Assembly (NCBI GenBank): GCA_023159155.1
Contig: JAJNNX010000011.1
Location: 186,001 to 250,000 of the forward strand
DNA from: Ustulina deusta
Taxonomy: Eukaryota; Ascomycota; Sordariomycetes; Xylariales; Xylariaceae
Direction of reading: 5' to 3'
DNA: 64,000 nt
Part shown: piece by piece, positions 22,982 to 33,600 of the stretch
How positions within the stretch are numbered: position 1 is the first letter of the stretch
Layout of the letters: each line of letters starts with the position of its first letter
Made by a program: the position numbers and the translations under genes
Notes under the pieces: model-generated
What the model was told of the DNA's origin: nothing
Databases searched by the model: none
The model's input: only the letters and a program-made list of their open reading frames with translations

Positions 22982-24386
22982 CTAGACGATTTCAACCGTC
23001 CTATTGGCCGATATGGTCCTTGATGGTATTGGATGGAGTGCATACTGTGAACTGTCCAACTCCTCGCCGTAATCCCAGCTCTGAGAAATCCCATCGAGCC
23101 GGTCATCTCTGACTCTGACCCAGGGGCGTTGGTGGTTTGTAGCAGCCGTGGCTCTATTCCGGGCGCTCGAACTAGCAGACGGACGCGATCTCAGCGACTC
23201 ATACCATCTCCGGATGTAAGGAATTGGTCTTGAAAAGAATAACAAGAATGGGCCAAACGTAGGCAGGCAGCTAGTGATGATTGCTACGCCCAACTGTAAT
23301 GTCGACCATACAAATGTGGCACCGAAATCGACTATGTATCCCATGAGTCAGTACTCCATATTATAATCCCAGAAAAGGGGAAACTCACAACCTGCGAAGA
23401 TATCGGGTGGATTCCAAATCGCTATCAACCGAAGAATACTGAAGAGACAGACCCTAGATACGTCAGGGAGGCGGAGATAAAAATATAGAGCTGAGGATGC
23501 GTATCTTACAGTACCCCCAACAGGAAAGTCCCAATAATTGGCACCTTTTTCAGCCACGGAAGTTGCAGACGTATAACAGTGCCCGTTGGGATGCAAAGAA
23601 TTGCCACATCGATGAGGAGATTTGCTATCTCATAGCCCAGCAAAACCCGGGGATACTCAAGGCAGTACGGGGGCACGTCGAAACGCTCCCAGAACGCCTG
23701 AACTGGGGTGCACTGAAGTGCAATCACCAGAGTAGCCACAATAAACCAGGCGATACAAACGGCGGCGGTCACTTGGATGACACGTAGCAATGTCCGGTCA
23801 ACAGAGAAGAGGCTATGATAGAACCAAAGTATACTGAGTTTGATGGCAGTGATTCCAAAGCCAAATATGAGCTCATTAGTATAGACCAACTGTTGTAGCG
23901 TTAGCATGTTTTTATACTTGGCTTTCGGCTCCCTTACCTTTGCAAGGTTAGTTGCTTCGTCGAACCCTAGCCTAGGATCAGGGTCGAGGGCACGATATTG
24001 AGAAACGTTGAAAATGACTTTTGCAGCTATTAGTAAGCGTTCTGGTCTTGAGAAGATGAGAAAGAGATGTCTTCCACTTGTGAGCTGTCATGTTTCGAGC
24101 AGAAAAGTGGTGTATCCGTTAGTTTTGACAACTCAGGGCGAAAGTGGTCTTCCAGCCCAGAGCGTAAAATGGAATGAAATAGGATAGGCTTACAATTTAT
24201 GATTAAGGAAGCATAGGCAATAAATATTCCCGTAGCAATGAAGCACATCCAATCAGGGCCTTGCGGGACCTGCCGGCGGTAAAGCTTGAGAGAAAGTCGC
24301 ATAAGCACAGATATTGAAGTGAGCACGATTAAGGACACCGAAACCACATAATTCTCCCTCGCGTTTTTTGTAAGTGGGGGACTCAT
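22982..24386 (-). CDS. fungal rhodopsin/PTH11-like seven-helix membrane protein
   Basis: Multi-exon gene on the minus strand. Secure pieces: exon 1 from the ATG at 24386; an exon ending at 23938 (ends in TNLAK); 23889-23510; 23453-23389; and 23331-22982 with the stop. Introns 23890-23937, 23454-23509 and 23332-23388 have good donors, branch sites and acceptors. The junction between exon 1 and the next exon (24017-24194 region) is unresolved: the only phase-consistent donor is at 24193, yet the frame beyond it still looks protein-like (GLEDHFRPEL). Hydrophobic segments and the TNELIFGFGITAIKLSILWFY and CTPVQAFWERF patterns match the fungal integral-membrane family with seven helices related to PTH11-type receptors. 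The C-terminal tail is cytoplasmic-looking, Ser/Arg-rich. Ligand and role are unknown. Confidence 0.75.
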
Positions 24387-27300
24387 TGCAATAACACGAG
24401 CCGGCCAGTCTGCCCAACCGTCGCGAGTGATGTGGAAGCCAGGCGGTGAAAAGAGGAGAAATGCCTAGAGGAGAATTTGCAGTGTTTTGTAATTATGTTA
24501 GGCGTAGAGCGATGGCTAGACTTATAAGAAGAAAAATTCGTAGATGTTAACCCCGTATAGCTTCAACGAGGACAGCAGCCTGTATCGTTGCATTCATGGA
24601 CCCCTGAAAACACCAGCAGTGGCGTATCTGCACGTCTGCGGTGAGGGTTAGGTTTGCAATTTTCACGATGTGACGCGCCATTATCCATTCCACAGGGTAG
24701 AGTTCGTGTAGAAAGCCTCTGAGTTGATGTGATGGTTCAGGTGAGGGGGCAATGGTTGGCAGGTCGAGTTCCCTACTCATCATGAGGTTACATGCGGATT
24801 TGATTCCGACACGCATGTCTGTGTTTATTACCCTCGTACCCGGTCTTCTAATTTATATGGTACTGATGAAATGTTGGTTGAGGAGGCGGGCCCGCCTCAT
24901 CCGCAGCATACCTATCACCAAAACATGACAACTCCACGCGGCTCCACGGTTGGCCCCCAAGCTGCAGCTTCAAGTCTTGATTGGTTATTTTCCAGAAGGG
25001 GATCCAGTCCAAGAACGTTGCAAATTAATTGCTGTACCCAATAAAAACGTTTACCCCGTTTTTCAGCTGTCCCTGGACGTTTAAGGTGCCCGTTTTGAGG
25101 TTGTCGAGTGGCGATAACGATACGACCCGACAAGTTCAATCAAAACATTTTTAAAAAAAAAGAAGAATAAAAAAAAGAGTCAGGGGTAAAATAAAATAAC
25201 ACCAACATCGGCGTTATTGCTCGTTTAGTGCGCCCTTGCACCAACATTGAGTCATGGTGTACAATTTATATAATTGGCAGTATCATGGCGCAAATCGCTC
25301 GCATCATGACATTATCCCTCCTACGATGCTAGCCAGTAATATGATTCGGGACATTCAATATGCATTTATTGTCGGCTTCGTTTCTCATTGTCCGATCGTA
25401 CTCTGTTCACAACATGTCCCACGACCCTTTCGCCAGTTGTGCTGATACTCATCTCTGAAAAGGCCTGTTCGGCGCCGCTTTCTTCTGACCTGGTCTCTCT
25501 GGTAGTAGTATGGCTTGAATGACTATGATTTGCCGAGGGTTTACCTCTCTGGCCTCTTCCAGGTTGTTGCTTCCGCCATTCTTTGCACTCACGAGTATCG
25601 TGTTTCATTAAATCACTCAGTCTAATGAAATGTTTGAGGGATAGGCGTTATTCGTGAAGAGAGTTCTGGGTTGGGGTTTGATGTGACCTTGGTTGTGTTC
25701 TAAGCCGTTTAACGTTCTCTTTCTGCCTATGGTATGGGCCGCGAAATTTATTGGGAAAAGAAGCGCGGCGATATGCCCTGTTCAGTTGTTTGCGTTGGTG
25801 TTCCCAACCACACAGGTTTGTTGGAGTTGCATGTTTGTAGCTAGCGTGTGCTACAGCCTACCGGTCTTTCTATTCAGAAAGGATACGTATTTTCAGCATT
25901 GATTCTAATCAACTTGTTCGCTCGAGGCAAGACATGGCGGGTTTTGCGCCATAATACACGCTGGTGGTTTGAGTTTATCATGATTGTTACTCTAAACTGT
26001 CTGGGTCAGTGGTTACCGAGAATCTCCGACGTTTTGGTGACCGTTCTACCCTAGCAGATATCACGAGTAAGTCAGGTCTCACGACACAGTTGGAATCCCC
26101 CAATATCGACTGCGGCCTTGGGCAAAGACGAGCACGAAGGACAGGGTGGCGAGAGGCACTCACACTAAAGCTCAACTACCTCATCGTTCGCTATCATCCG
26201 GCCTCTCGCGTACTCGACATGCCCCCGGCTCCGCGGCTCAACAAGGCAACGGTCAAGACCTCCTCCGTCAGCATTTCGACGGAGGCGAGGCTAATTGTGC
26301 CGTTCAAACGACAGGTCAGTGGCCGCCATGGCGCCGAAGGCGACACCCTCTGCGCGTGCCACGCCCCTCTAGCGCCGGAGCTTCCAGAAAATGGAATGTG
26401 GGAGTTCCCGACAGAACCGAAAGCCCACGCGCGGTCTTCCGGATACCACGCCGCTTCCACGTGAGGGGGAAGTAGCCTCGGGCGCAGCGTCAACGTTCGC
26501 TTCGACCGCCTTGATGAAGCCTGTACGTGGCCCTCTTTCTCTCTCGCTTAATAAGCAGGCTTCTTCCTCTATGCCGTTGCGCGACGTTTGGCGAGTGATG
26601 AGACGGACAGAGTTGGATCCTAGGTCGCGCGCTATGTGATCGAAGAAACTTGGGTTGCAGCTGATCCTGACACAAGACGGTAATGTTTCGCCGGGGATAA
26701 ATTGTCACCTGACTTCGACCCAGATCGAAAGAGCTGTCTTACTATCAACATATGTTCGCCGAAGACAGAGTCGAGTTACAGTCGCTACCGCCCCCCCATA
26801 GCAATGTTGAAATTTATCGATGTTGTTGAATGCGATGAAGAAAACGTCCTAGCGGGTCAATAGTCCGCCCTGTCTTGAATAATAATAAAACAAGTTCTGC
26901 CATCGCCACTATGTTTCGATGCCAATGTGCCTTCCGGGGACAACATAGCAGGAGAACACGGACTCATTCGAGTTTGTTCAAGTCGGCTGAACTGCATTGT
27001 ACCACCGAGGCAAAACTGTTGACCTCAACGCCTGCTGAGTAGTATGATATTGCGGTACGTATGTAGGATAGAGTATTTTGCCAGTTCCAACAACGGCGGT
27101 CGTGTTATATGCCAGCGTAGCGTTGCACACTCGCATGGAATAATTCGGCAAGTTTGAATAAAATGAGAATGAATAATCGGGAATTTGTAGAGCTAGCTTG
27201 AGAAACTACGGTCACCATAGTCGGTTGGAAAACAAGAATAAATCTACCATATCAACCGGGCGAGTTGATTCCATGCATTGTTGTAAAGCCGCATATCGTA

Positions 27301-27420
27301 ATCTACATATTCAAGGTTATGCGCGTCATAGGCTCGCTTGTTTTGTACATGAATGCCTTGCCGCCATCTAGGAAAGATGCCCCCGCCTCCCCCGAACGCC
27401 TCGCTTCCAAGTCGTGCTCA
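24387..27420. other. gene-poor intergenic region
   Basis: Three kilobases with no convincing gene. A-rich low-complexity DNA lies at 25146-25195. A minus-strand frame at 25366-25608 faintly resembles a retrotransposon gag tail. The GC-richer block 26010-26500 has long overlapping frames on both strands but no domain. An 89-codon minus frame at 24547-24816 has no recognisable feature. Confidence 0.45.
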
Positions 27421-30400
27421 TTAATTTTCAAGCCCAACATATGCACTGAGTTGATTCAATAACAATGCCCATTTCGGATTTTTGAGATTGTTCAAGCTCT
27501 CAAAAAGACTAGCTCGCGTCGGTAGCGCATTAGGAGGTATACTGGCCGCATCGCTTGGATCTCTCGCTTTTTCACTCAACCTCCGGAGAGCCGATACGGC
27601 ACACATGACGATATATAACAGATCTGGGTCTTCGCGATGTCTTGGGTTGGTCCCAGGCCGGGCAAAGGGATGCTCGATATGTTGACAGATCATTTTCACC
27701 AATACCAACAACTTCTGAGCAAACCCATCGCCAGAGGAAAGCCATGCTCGAGTCACACCAGACTCGTAACCAGGCGCTAACTGGGCGATTATGTCTGCCG
27801 CCAGTAAACCCTGCATGAGTAACGGCTTGCGGGCTTCTACTGAGGGAGGCAGAATGCCCGATCGCATGTCGTGACTGTGGTACGGAATGGGGGAGATGGC
27901 CAATGCGAAAGTGCGCGTAAGAAGCTCGTAAGGATTTGACGAAAGAGCATCCGTGGCAATCATGGTCTTATAGTGCGTGCGGTTAGGCTCGTCTCGTGCC
28001 AGAAGCTTGGCCAGAGCATCCAGAGCATGGGGAAGATATTTATGAATTGAAGGCTCGAATGGGGAGAATACAAGTTTATCTGCCGTCATGCATGGTGTTG
28101 GCGACGGCGCAAATGAAAGGATAAATTGGAGCAGGCAAAAGGCTTGGTCCCGACCAGGTAGCTCTACAGATGCAGCGATGTTGGACAATAACACTATAAT
28201 ATCTTTCATGATATCAAGCGTGTTCTGGGCGGTTCTCAACAGACCCTCGTGCGTACCGAGAGACCGGATCAGGCTACAGAAAAATTTGATGACTACTTCA
28301 TCGGCAAGCACGTGTTGATTTTGCTCCGGGAAAGAGAAATTACGTAGGATCGTCGTTATAGCAATGAGCCGATCCGCTGCTCGTTCGAGCTCGTAGTCCG
28401 CTTCTCCAAACACGTGTACTTTTCGAAGGTAGAATTGTTCAGCGCGAGCGGCTCTTAGTACATCCTCATACGAGGTCAAGTCAATCTCGTCTGAAATCGG
28501 CTCGGCATTTTCGGCTAGAAGGTCGATTTGTTCCTCGGCGCAGTCAAGTAATGAGTCTACTAAGTCTTCGCAGTGCCTCAGGTCGATGACAAGCGGCGGA
28601 GCTGTTTCGCAATGACGTGTGACTGTTGCTAACACATCCAAAGCCAACCTAACCTCTCCGTGTATACCACTCTGTATACTTTTTGTCAGAGCGTGTAAGT
28701 CGATGTTACCTAATTCCAAGATCGAGGGCATGTCGGGCGTGGACTGGCTTAATTCTTTAGCCATTTGAGTCTGAGTAATCCCATCTACTTCTAGACCGCC
28801 CCAAGTCCCTCCATCCGTCCCCACGCTCGCTTGCGATGTTTTGTCAAGAGCGCGGGAGAAGGGGGAATACACATCAGTATTGGCGGACAGGGACGAAAAT
28901 GGTATAGTACCACCGCCGTTGACTTTGACCATCTCTGCCTGCGGATTTGGATGATGTAAGGGGACAGCGCCCGGCTTGCTTATGGGACCTGGGGAATGTA
29001 TAGGAAACTCCGCAGTGACAGGAGTTGCGTCGACACTTCTAGGCATACTATTCCGTAAAGGCCCCTGGCCCGAATTGGGTTGCTGTTGGGGGGTTTGAGG
29101 ATGCTGAGGGGGTAGAAACCCGTTAGCATTGCCTTGCTGCATGCCAGGTACCACAGGTTTGACCGGACTTTGTGCATTTTGAACTTGCATCTGAGGTTGT
29201 GTGGGCTGCATATTGTGTGAAGGAGAGATTTGGGGAGGGACTCTTTGGGGAGTTCCTTGACCCTGAGCAACGGGCATGCCAGCCGCGCCAGTGGATTGCT
29301 GTTTCATGTGGTGATTTCGTTGTTGGTTTACCCAAGCTTCTTCGAACTTGAATAGATTTCGTTCGTATATACCCCTAACATGGGTGGGTGCCGATGGTGC
29401 CTGATGCGGCGGAAATCCAATGGTCGCCGCCACTTGCGGCCACAAATTTTGAGCTGTGACATTACGATACCCGTTGAATTTCTGGACAGCCTGGAAGAGT
29501 TGGAATAGATGTAGCGGACGGCCCTCGACAATCGGGTTCATCTCCAATGGCAACTGCCGCGAAGACATGAAGGCGCTAATATTCTTCATAAAAAGATCTG
29601 GAGTCATGCCTCGTGGTAACTGGGCTGCTTGCTGTGGACGCATGCCGACGGGTGGTACTTGACCATTCTGCATAGGCATACCTTGTTTTGGCATCATGCC
29701 CCGATTTTGCGCCATGTTTTGCGCTTGCATTTCTGCTGCCCCCGGTGGCATATTCCCCTGCCCATATTGCTGTTGTAACCGCATGTGGTACATCATCTTA
29801 GGGTCCATGCCACGTCCTTGCATGGCCTGTGCGGCTTGCATCTGTTGCATCTGCATCTGCTGCATTGGATGCATCTGCTGGTTCGCATACATCTGGTTCG
29901 GATGCATTTGCGGCATTTGCTGGCCCATCTGACCCATCTGACCCATCTGGTGTGGCACCATCTGGGGCGCCATGGGGTTTTGAGCGGAGGGTGGCCTGGC
30001 CGGCAAAGGGGAGGGCGCAAACCCGGGGTTATAGCTTTGAGGGAAACCTTGAGGATTCATGTACATGCCTGGCTGTGGTGTATTGCTATGTTCAGAGGGA
30101 ACTGGAGAGGCCTGTTGACCAAATTGTTGAGGAGCGGGGGAGAAGGGATGCGGCGACGCGGTATTAACGCGTTGCGGTACGCTCCCCGGGCGAAGCTGAT
30201 TACCAGCCATGACGGGGGACGGAGACGCCGTCGAGGAGCCGTTTGGCTGAAGATGAGGGTAGTGTTGAGGTTGGCCGGTGTTCTGAGGCTGCATCGCGTT
30301 GGGCTGGTAACCGGGGAATTGCGATTGCTGCGGCGTACCGGCGCGTGAGGTTGGTAACATGCCGGGGTTTTGTCGGGGCGATGCGCCCATGCTGTCTTCT

Positions 30401-30687
30401 CTCGGTCGAGGACGTTTCGAAGGAACGACCGAGTTGGTCTGATAAACGGGATTCGAGAAGGACGGAGAGGCGTTGCGCATCTGGCCGTTCTGCATTGCGA
30501 CGGCCATCTGCTGGGGGTTCGGGAACTGCTGGCCAGCAGCGCTGTGGTTAAATTGGCCAGCATTGGCCATGAAAGCGGAGGGATCCATCATACCAGCACC
30601 GGCCATGTTATTAGGGTCTCCCATGTGATGGAAGCCATTGCCGGGATGGTTGGGGATGGCAGCGGCCTCGTTCATCCAGGAGCTCAT
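27421..30687 (-). CDS. swi1: SWI/SNF chromatin-remodelling subunit SWI1 (ARID/BRIGHT protein)
   Basis: Uninterrupted 1,088-residue frame starting at the ATG at 30687. The N-terminal ~350 residues are low complexity, rich in Gln, Met, Pro, Asn and Gly (for example QMHPMQQMQMQQMQAAQAMQ). An ARID DNA-binding domain follows at about residues 361-465 (MTPDLFMKNISAFM ... LFQLFQAVQKFNGYRNVT ... FKFEEAW). A second low-complexity, Pro/Gln-rich linker precedes the helical C-terminal domain (about 700-1088) typical of SWI1/BAF250-type subunits. It acts in the nucleus within the ATP-dependent SWI/SNF complex and helps target it to promoters. Frames on the opposite strand inside the repeat-rich part are shadows. 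The very long gene-free upstream region is unusual and suggests extended 5' regulation. Confidence 0.92.
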   Translation of the reverse strand: MSSWMNEAAAIPNHPGNGFHHMGDPNNMAGAGMMDPSAFMANAGQFNHSAAGQQFPNPQQMAVAMQNGQMRNASPSFSNPVYQTNSVVPSKRPRPREDSMGASPRQNPGMLPTSRAGTPQQSQFPGYQPNAMQPQNTGQPQHYPHLQPNGSSTASPSPVMAGNQLRPGSVPQRVNTASPHPFSPAPQQFGQQASPVPSEHSNTPQPGMYMNPQGFPQSYNPGFAPSPLPARPPSAQNPMAPQMVPHQMGQMGQMGQQMPQMHPNQMYANQQMHPMQQMQMQQMQAAQAMQGRGMDPKMMYHMRLQQQYGQGNMPPGAAEMQAQNMAQNRGMMPKQGMPMQNGQVPPVGMRPQQAAQLPRGMTPDLFMKNISAFMSSRQLPLEMNPIVEGRPLHLFQLFQAVQKFNGYRNVTAQNLWPQVAATIGFPPHQAPSAPTHVRGIYERNLFKFEEAWVNQQRNHHMKQQSTGAAGMPVAQGQGTPQRVPPQISPSHNMQPTQPQMQVQNAQSPVKPVVPGMQQGNANGFLPPQHPQTPQQQPNSGQGPLRNSMPRSVDATPVTAEFPIHSPGPISKPGAVPLHHPNPQAEMVKVNGGGTIPFSSLSANTDVYSPFSRALDKTSQASVGTDGGTWGGLEVDGITQTQMAKELSQSTPDMPSILELGNIDLHALTKSIQSGIHGEVRLALDVLATVTRHCETAPPLVIDLRHCEDLVDSLLDCAEEQIDLLAENAEPISDEIDLTSYEDVLRAARAEQFYLRKVHVFGEADYELERAADRLIAITTILRNFSFPEQNQHVLADEVVIKFFCSLIRSLGTHEGLLRTAQNTLDIMKDIIVLLSNIAASVELPGRDQAFCLLQFILSFAPSPTPCMTADKLVFSPFEPSIHKYLPHALDALAKLLARDEPNRTHYKTMIATDALSSNPYELLTRTFALAISPIPYHSHDMRSGILPPSVEARKPLLMQGLLAADIIAQLAPGYESGVTRAWLSSGDGFAQKLLVLVKMICQHIEHPFARPGTNPRHREDPDLLYIVMCAVSALRRLSEKARDPSDAASIPPNALPTRASLFESLNNLKNPKWALLLNQLSAYVGLEN

Positions 30688-33600
30688 GACGGGCCAAGTA
30701 GCGAACGGGAACCCATCTGACTATTTTTAAGCAGCGTCAGCAATCAGAGCAGAAGGCGCCGAACCCATTGAGATGAAAATAGCGATGGAGTTTGATGTAG
30801 GACGTCGCGCCAGCTAGTGTCGCGATAGAGAAAGTCGCGTCGCGGGCCAAAGTGTGGGTTGAATTGACCAGCGGTGCAATAGGGTGCGTGGTGCGATCGG
30901 GAAAAGATGATTTGGGTTGGGCTGTGGCAGTGTAGTGTAGGTTGGCGAGCGCCCAGTGCACACAAGAGGCCTGGGCGCTGGAAGAAAATATCAGAAGGCT
31001 CTCTCTAGGCCCTGGCTAGGCTGGGGGGGGACAACAACTGCAGCGTGCAAGATAGCGGGCGCGAAGGACGAACTCCACTAACATAAGGTACTTGCGCCAG
31101 GCGGTAGGTATTGCCAGCCGTCAGGGGTGTTCACTGGAAGATGGAAGACAAAGCACGCTAGGTGGAAGGCAGCTAACGAGAATCAGCGCGCAACCCAGGC
31201 AGGGTGCGAAAAATCTACCATGTCGCGCGTGATAAGAAATAACCGCCATACAGTATCGCACGGTACGGTACAGCAGTGGATCTAAAAAACACAGCCATGC
31301 CGGCTCACGGTCTAGGTATCTTGATCCGGGAGAGAGATCCGAGATGAGGAGGAGGGAACGATCAGATTGGGGAAGATCTCGGAGCTCAACTTGTCGTGCT
31401 GTACACTGTACTCCGTGATGATCCTCTCGCTGCGCTTGCTCGAGACCGTCGACGGTGGACCGTGGACAGCCGGCGACAGACAGGGCTTGGCCATCCAACG
31501 GCAGACAAGCCCCGAGGCACGTCGGCGACCGCGTCGTCCGCTGGTCGACTAGGGGACTGCAGGAATAGCAGAAGCGGTGCTTGGGCACGATGGAAGGATG
31601 TGACCGGCGTGGTTTCGCCGAACTGGAGCCAGCATCTCGGCATTTCAACACGGCCAGGGAGAGAGCCTCAGCAGCGGCGGCGCGTGTTGTGGTGGGAAGC
31701 AGTCGAGGACAAGAGTGTCACAAGACAGGCGCTTATTCCACCACACTTGTGGACGGGACGACCTGTCTAGACGGTCTGGACGAAGCAACAAGGAAACGGA
31801 CCAAATGGGGTTGGACAACGCATGAAAGTGAAAGTATAAAAGGTCTTACCTAACCTGCGCGTTTGAGTTGTTTGCCGTCGGGTTACAGGTGGGAATGGTG
31901 GTGGTAGGTCGTGGGCAAGGCAATGAGAGCTTAGCAGGTGGTCTGAGAGGAGAGCGAGCGAGCGGGCGGGCGAGCGAGTGCACGGAAATCCTCCCTTCTC
32001 TCGTCACTCTTCGCACGTAGGATGTGGGATACGTCTAGCGCCGTTTCGAGCGGCTGGCTGGCTGGCTGGCTGGCTGTTGGGTTGACGGGATGACGGGTTG
32101 GCTGGTTGCGAGAACGCGAACAAGGGGGCCTGGTGTTGGGGGACTGGACTTGGGTCGGGGGTGTGTGGGCAAATTGCTCGCTCGCTTGCCTGCCTGCCTG
32201 CTTGCTTGACGAGACGGGGTGATGCTTTGCTGGCTAGGTTGGTTCTGGATGCCTAGTGTGGCAGCGTAGTGTACCTAGTGTAGCACGGCTTGAATCAAGA
32301 AGAGGGTGTCTGGCTTGTCCACTTGAGACGAGAACTTGGTCGGAGTGTCGGGAGCCACTTGGCGCACCATTCCCAGGGGGGACTAGAAGGACGGAGGTGA
32401 CTACACTACAGTGCGGAAATAAAGATGTCTAGGGTGTGGTCTCGATGGAGGACACTGTATGTCATATGTATACAAGAGTGAGATACCAATTGGAGGGGAG
32501 ACCTACCTACCCTACTGTAAGTGGTGCGAGACGAGAGGCGAGAAACGAGAGGGGTGGACTTCGGGAAAGGCGGGCGGCCAGACCTGAGAATCCGAGACGT
32601 GGCTGGTTGGTCGGTGGCTGGAGTTGGATGGGGCAGGGCAGCCTGTGGAGCCAGTGGACAGTGGGAAGGGTGGAGTACCTACCTACGCGAAAGAGCGATT
32701 TACCACAACAACGGCTGCTGATAGGTTGGGAAAGGCTAAAGGTGGAGCTACCTAGGTGCCTAGGTACGTCCCCGCCCAATCTCGCTATGCGAATCCAGCT
32801 AAGAGATGAAGTACATCACTTTCTAGATCAGTACAAATTTACGCGGAAGGAGTCTTCAAAGAGACTTCGTATCATAACAAGAATCAGTCTCGGCATGTGG
32901 AGACCGGCGATCGGCGATAGTGGCCACCACAACGCCACCACAAGGTCAGCCGAAAATAATACAAGGGAGGGAGGTAATCCAGAGGCACGAGCCACTTGTA
33001 CTCAGCGCTTGCATCGGCCCATACCGAGCCTGTCTTTCGCCCACGTCTATTTCCGAGAAATGCGACGGTAAGGCCAGAAACATGGCCGAAGCTGGAAGGA
33101 GAGAGGATAAGCAGGGAGGGGAAATGGCATGATGAGAGCATCGCTGCCGAGAAGATGAAGATGAATGACAGGAAATGAGTCCAATTTCCTGTATGTGTAC
33201 AGCTTGCAAAACAACTCGCAGTTGAGGAGCCAACCGCCTTGTCTCACAGGGAAGGCCTGATGCCACCCCTCTGATACGAGGCAGGGCAGCGAAGGCACTA
33301 TACCATCCGCTGTGCTATTTTGATAATGACGATGATGACAGCGTGACTCTACCGCGACTCGATGTTGAAGAGTCGCGACTGTGTACCGCGTGTCCCAAAT
33401 TATGAAACCGCCATGGTTGAGAGCGTACCAGGGCCACTGTGCAGTTGATGCACCTTCATTTCCACCGATAGGGAAGGCACCACGATCGGATTCCTCGAGA
33501 GGCCGATGCGATGTCTACCGATTTAGAACGAGGACCGTCTAGCTAAGATGAATCTGTCCGTGCCTAGGGGCGCGGTGTCTCGAGTCGCCGATGCCATATG

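Noticed and set aside
24547..24816. 89-codon minus-strand frame
   Set aside because: No recognisable motif and no exon partner found. Left as intergenic.
26009..26493. Overlapping long frames on both strands in a GC-richer block
   Set aside because: No domain, no leader and no splice continuity. High GC alone lengthens random frames.
29785..30348. Long + strand frame rich in His, Leu and Arg
   Set aside because: It is antisense to the Gln/Met-rich repeats of swi1, and its composition is explained by codon shadowing.
31121..33298. Dense overlapping frames on both strands
   Set aside because: The GC-rich simple-repeat region gives open frames in all phases without conserved features.
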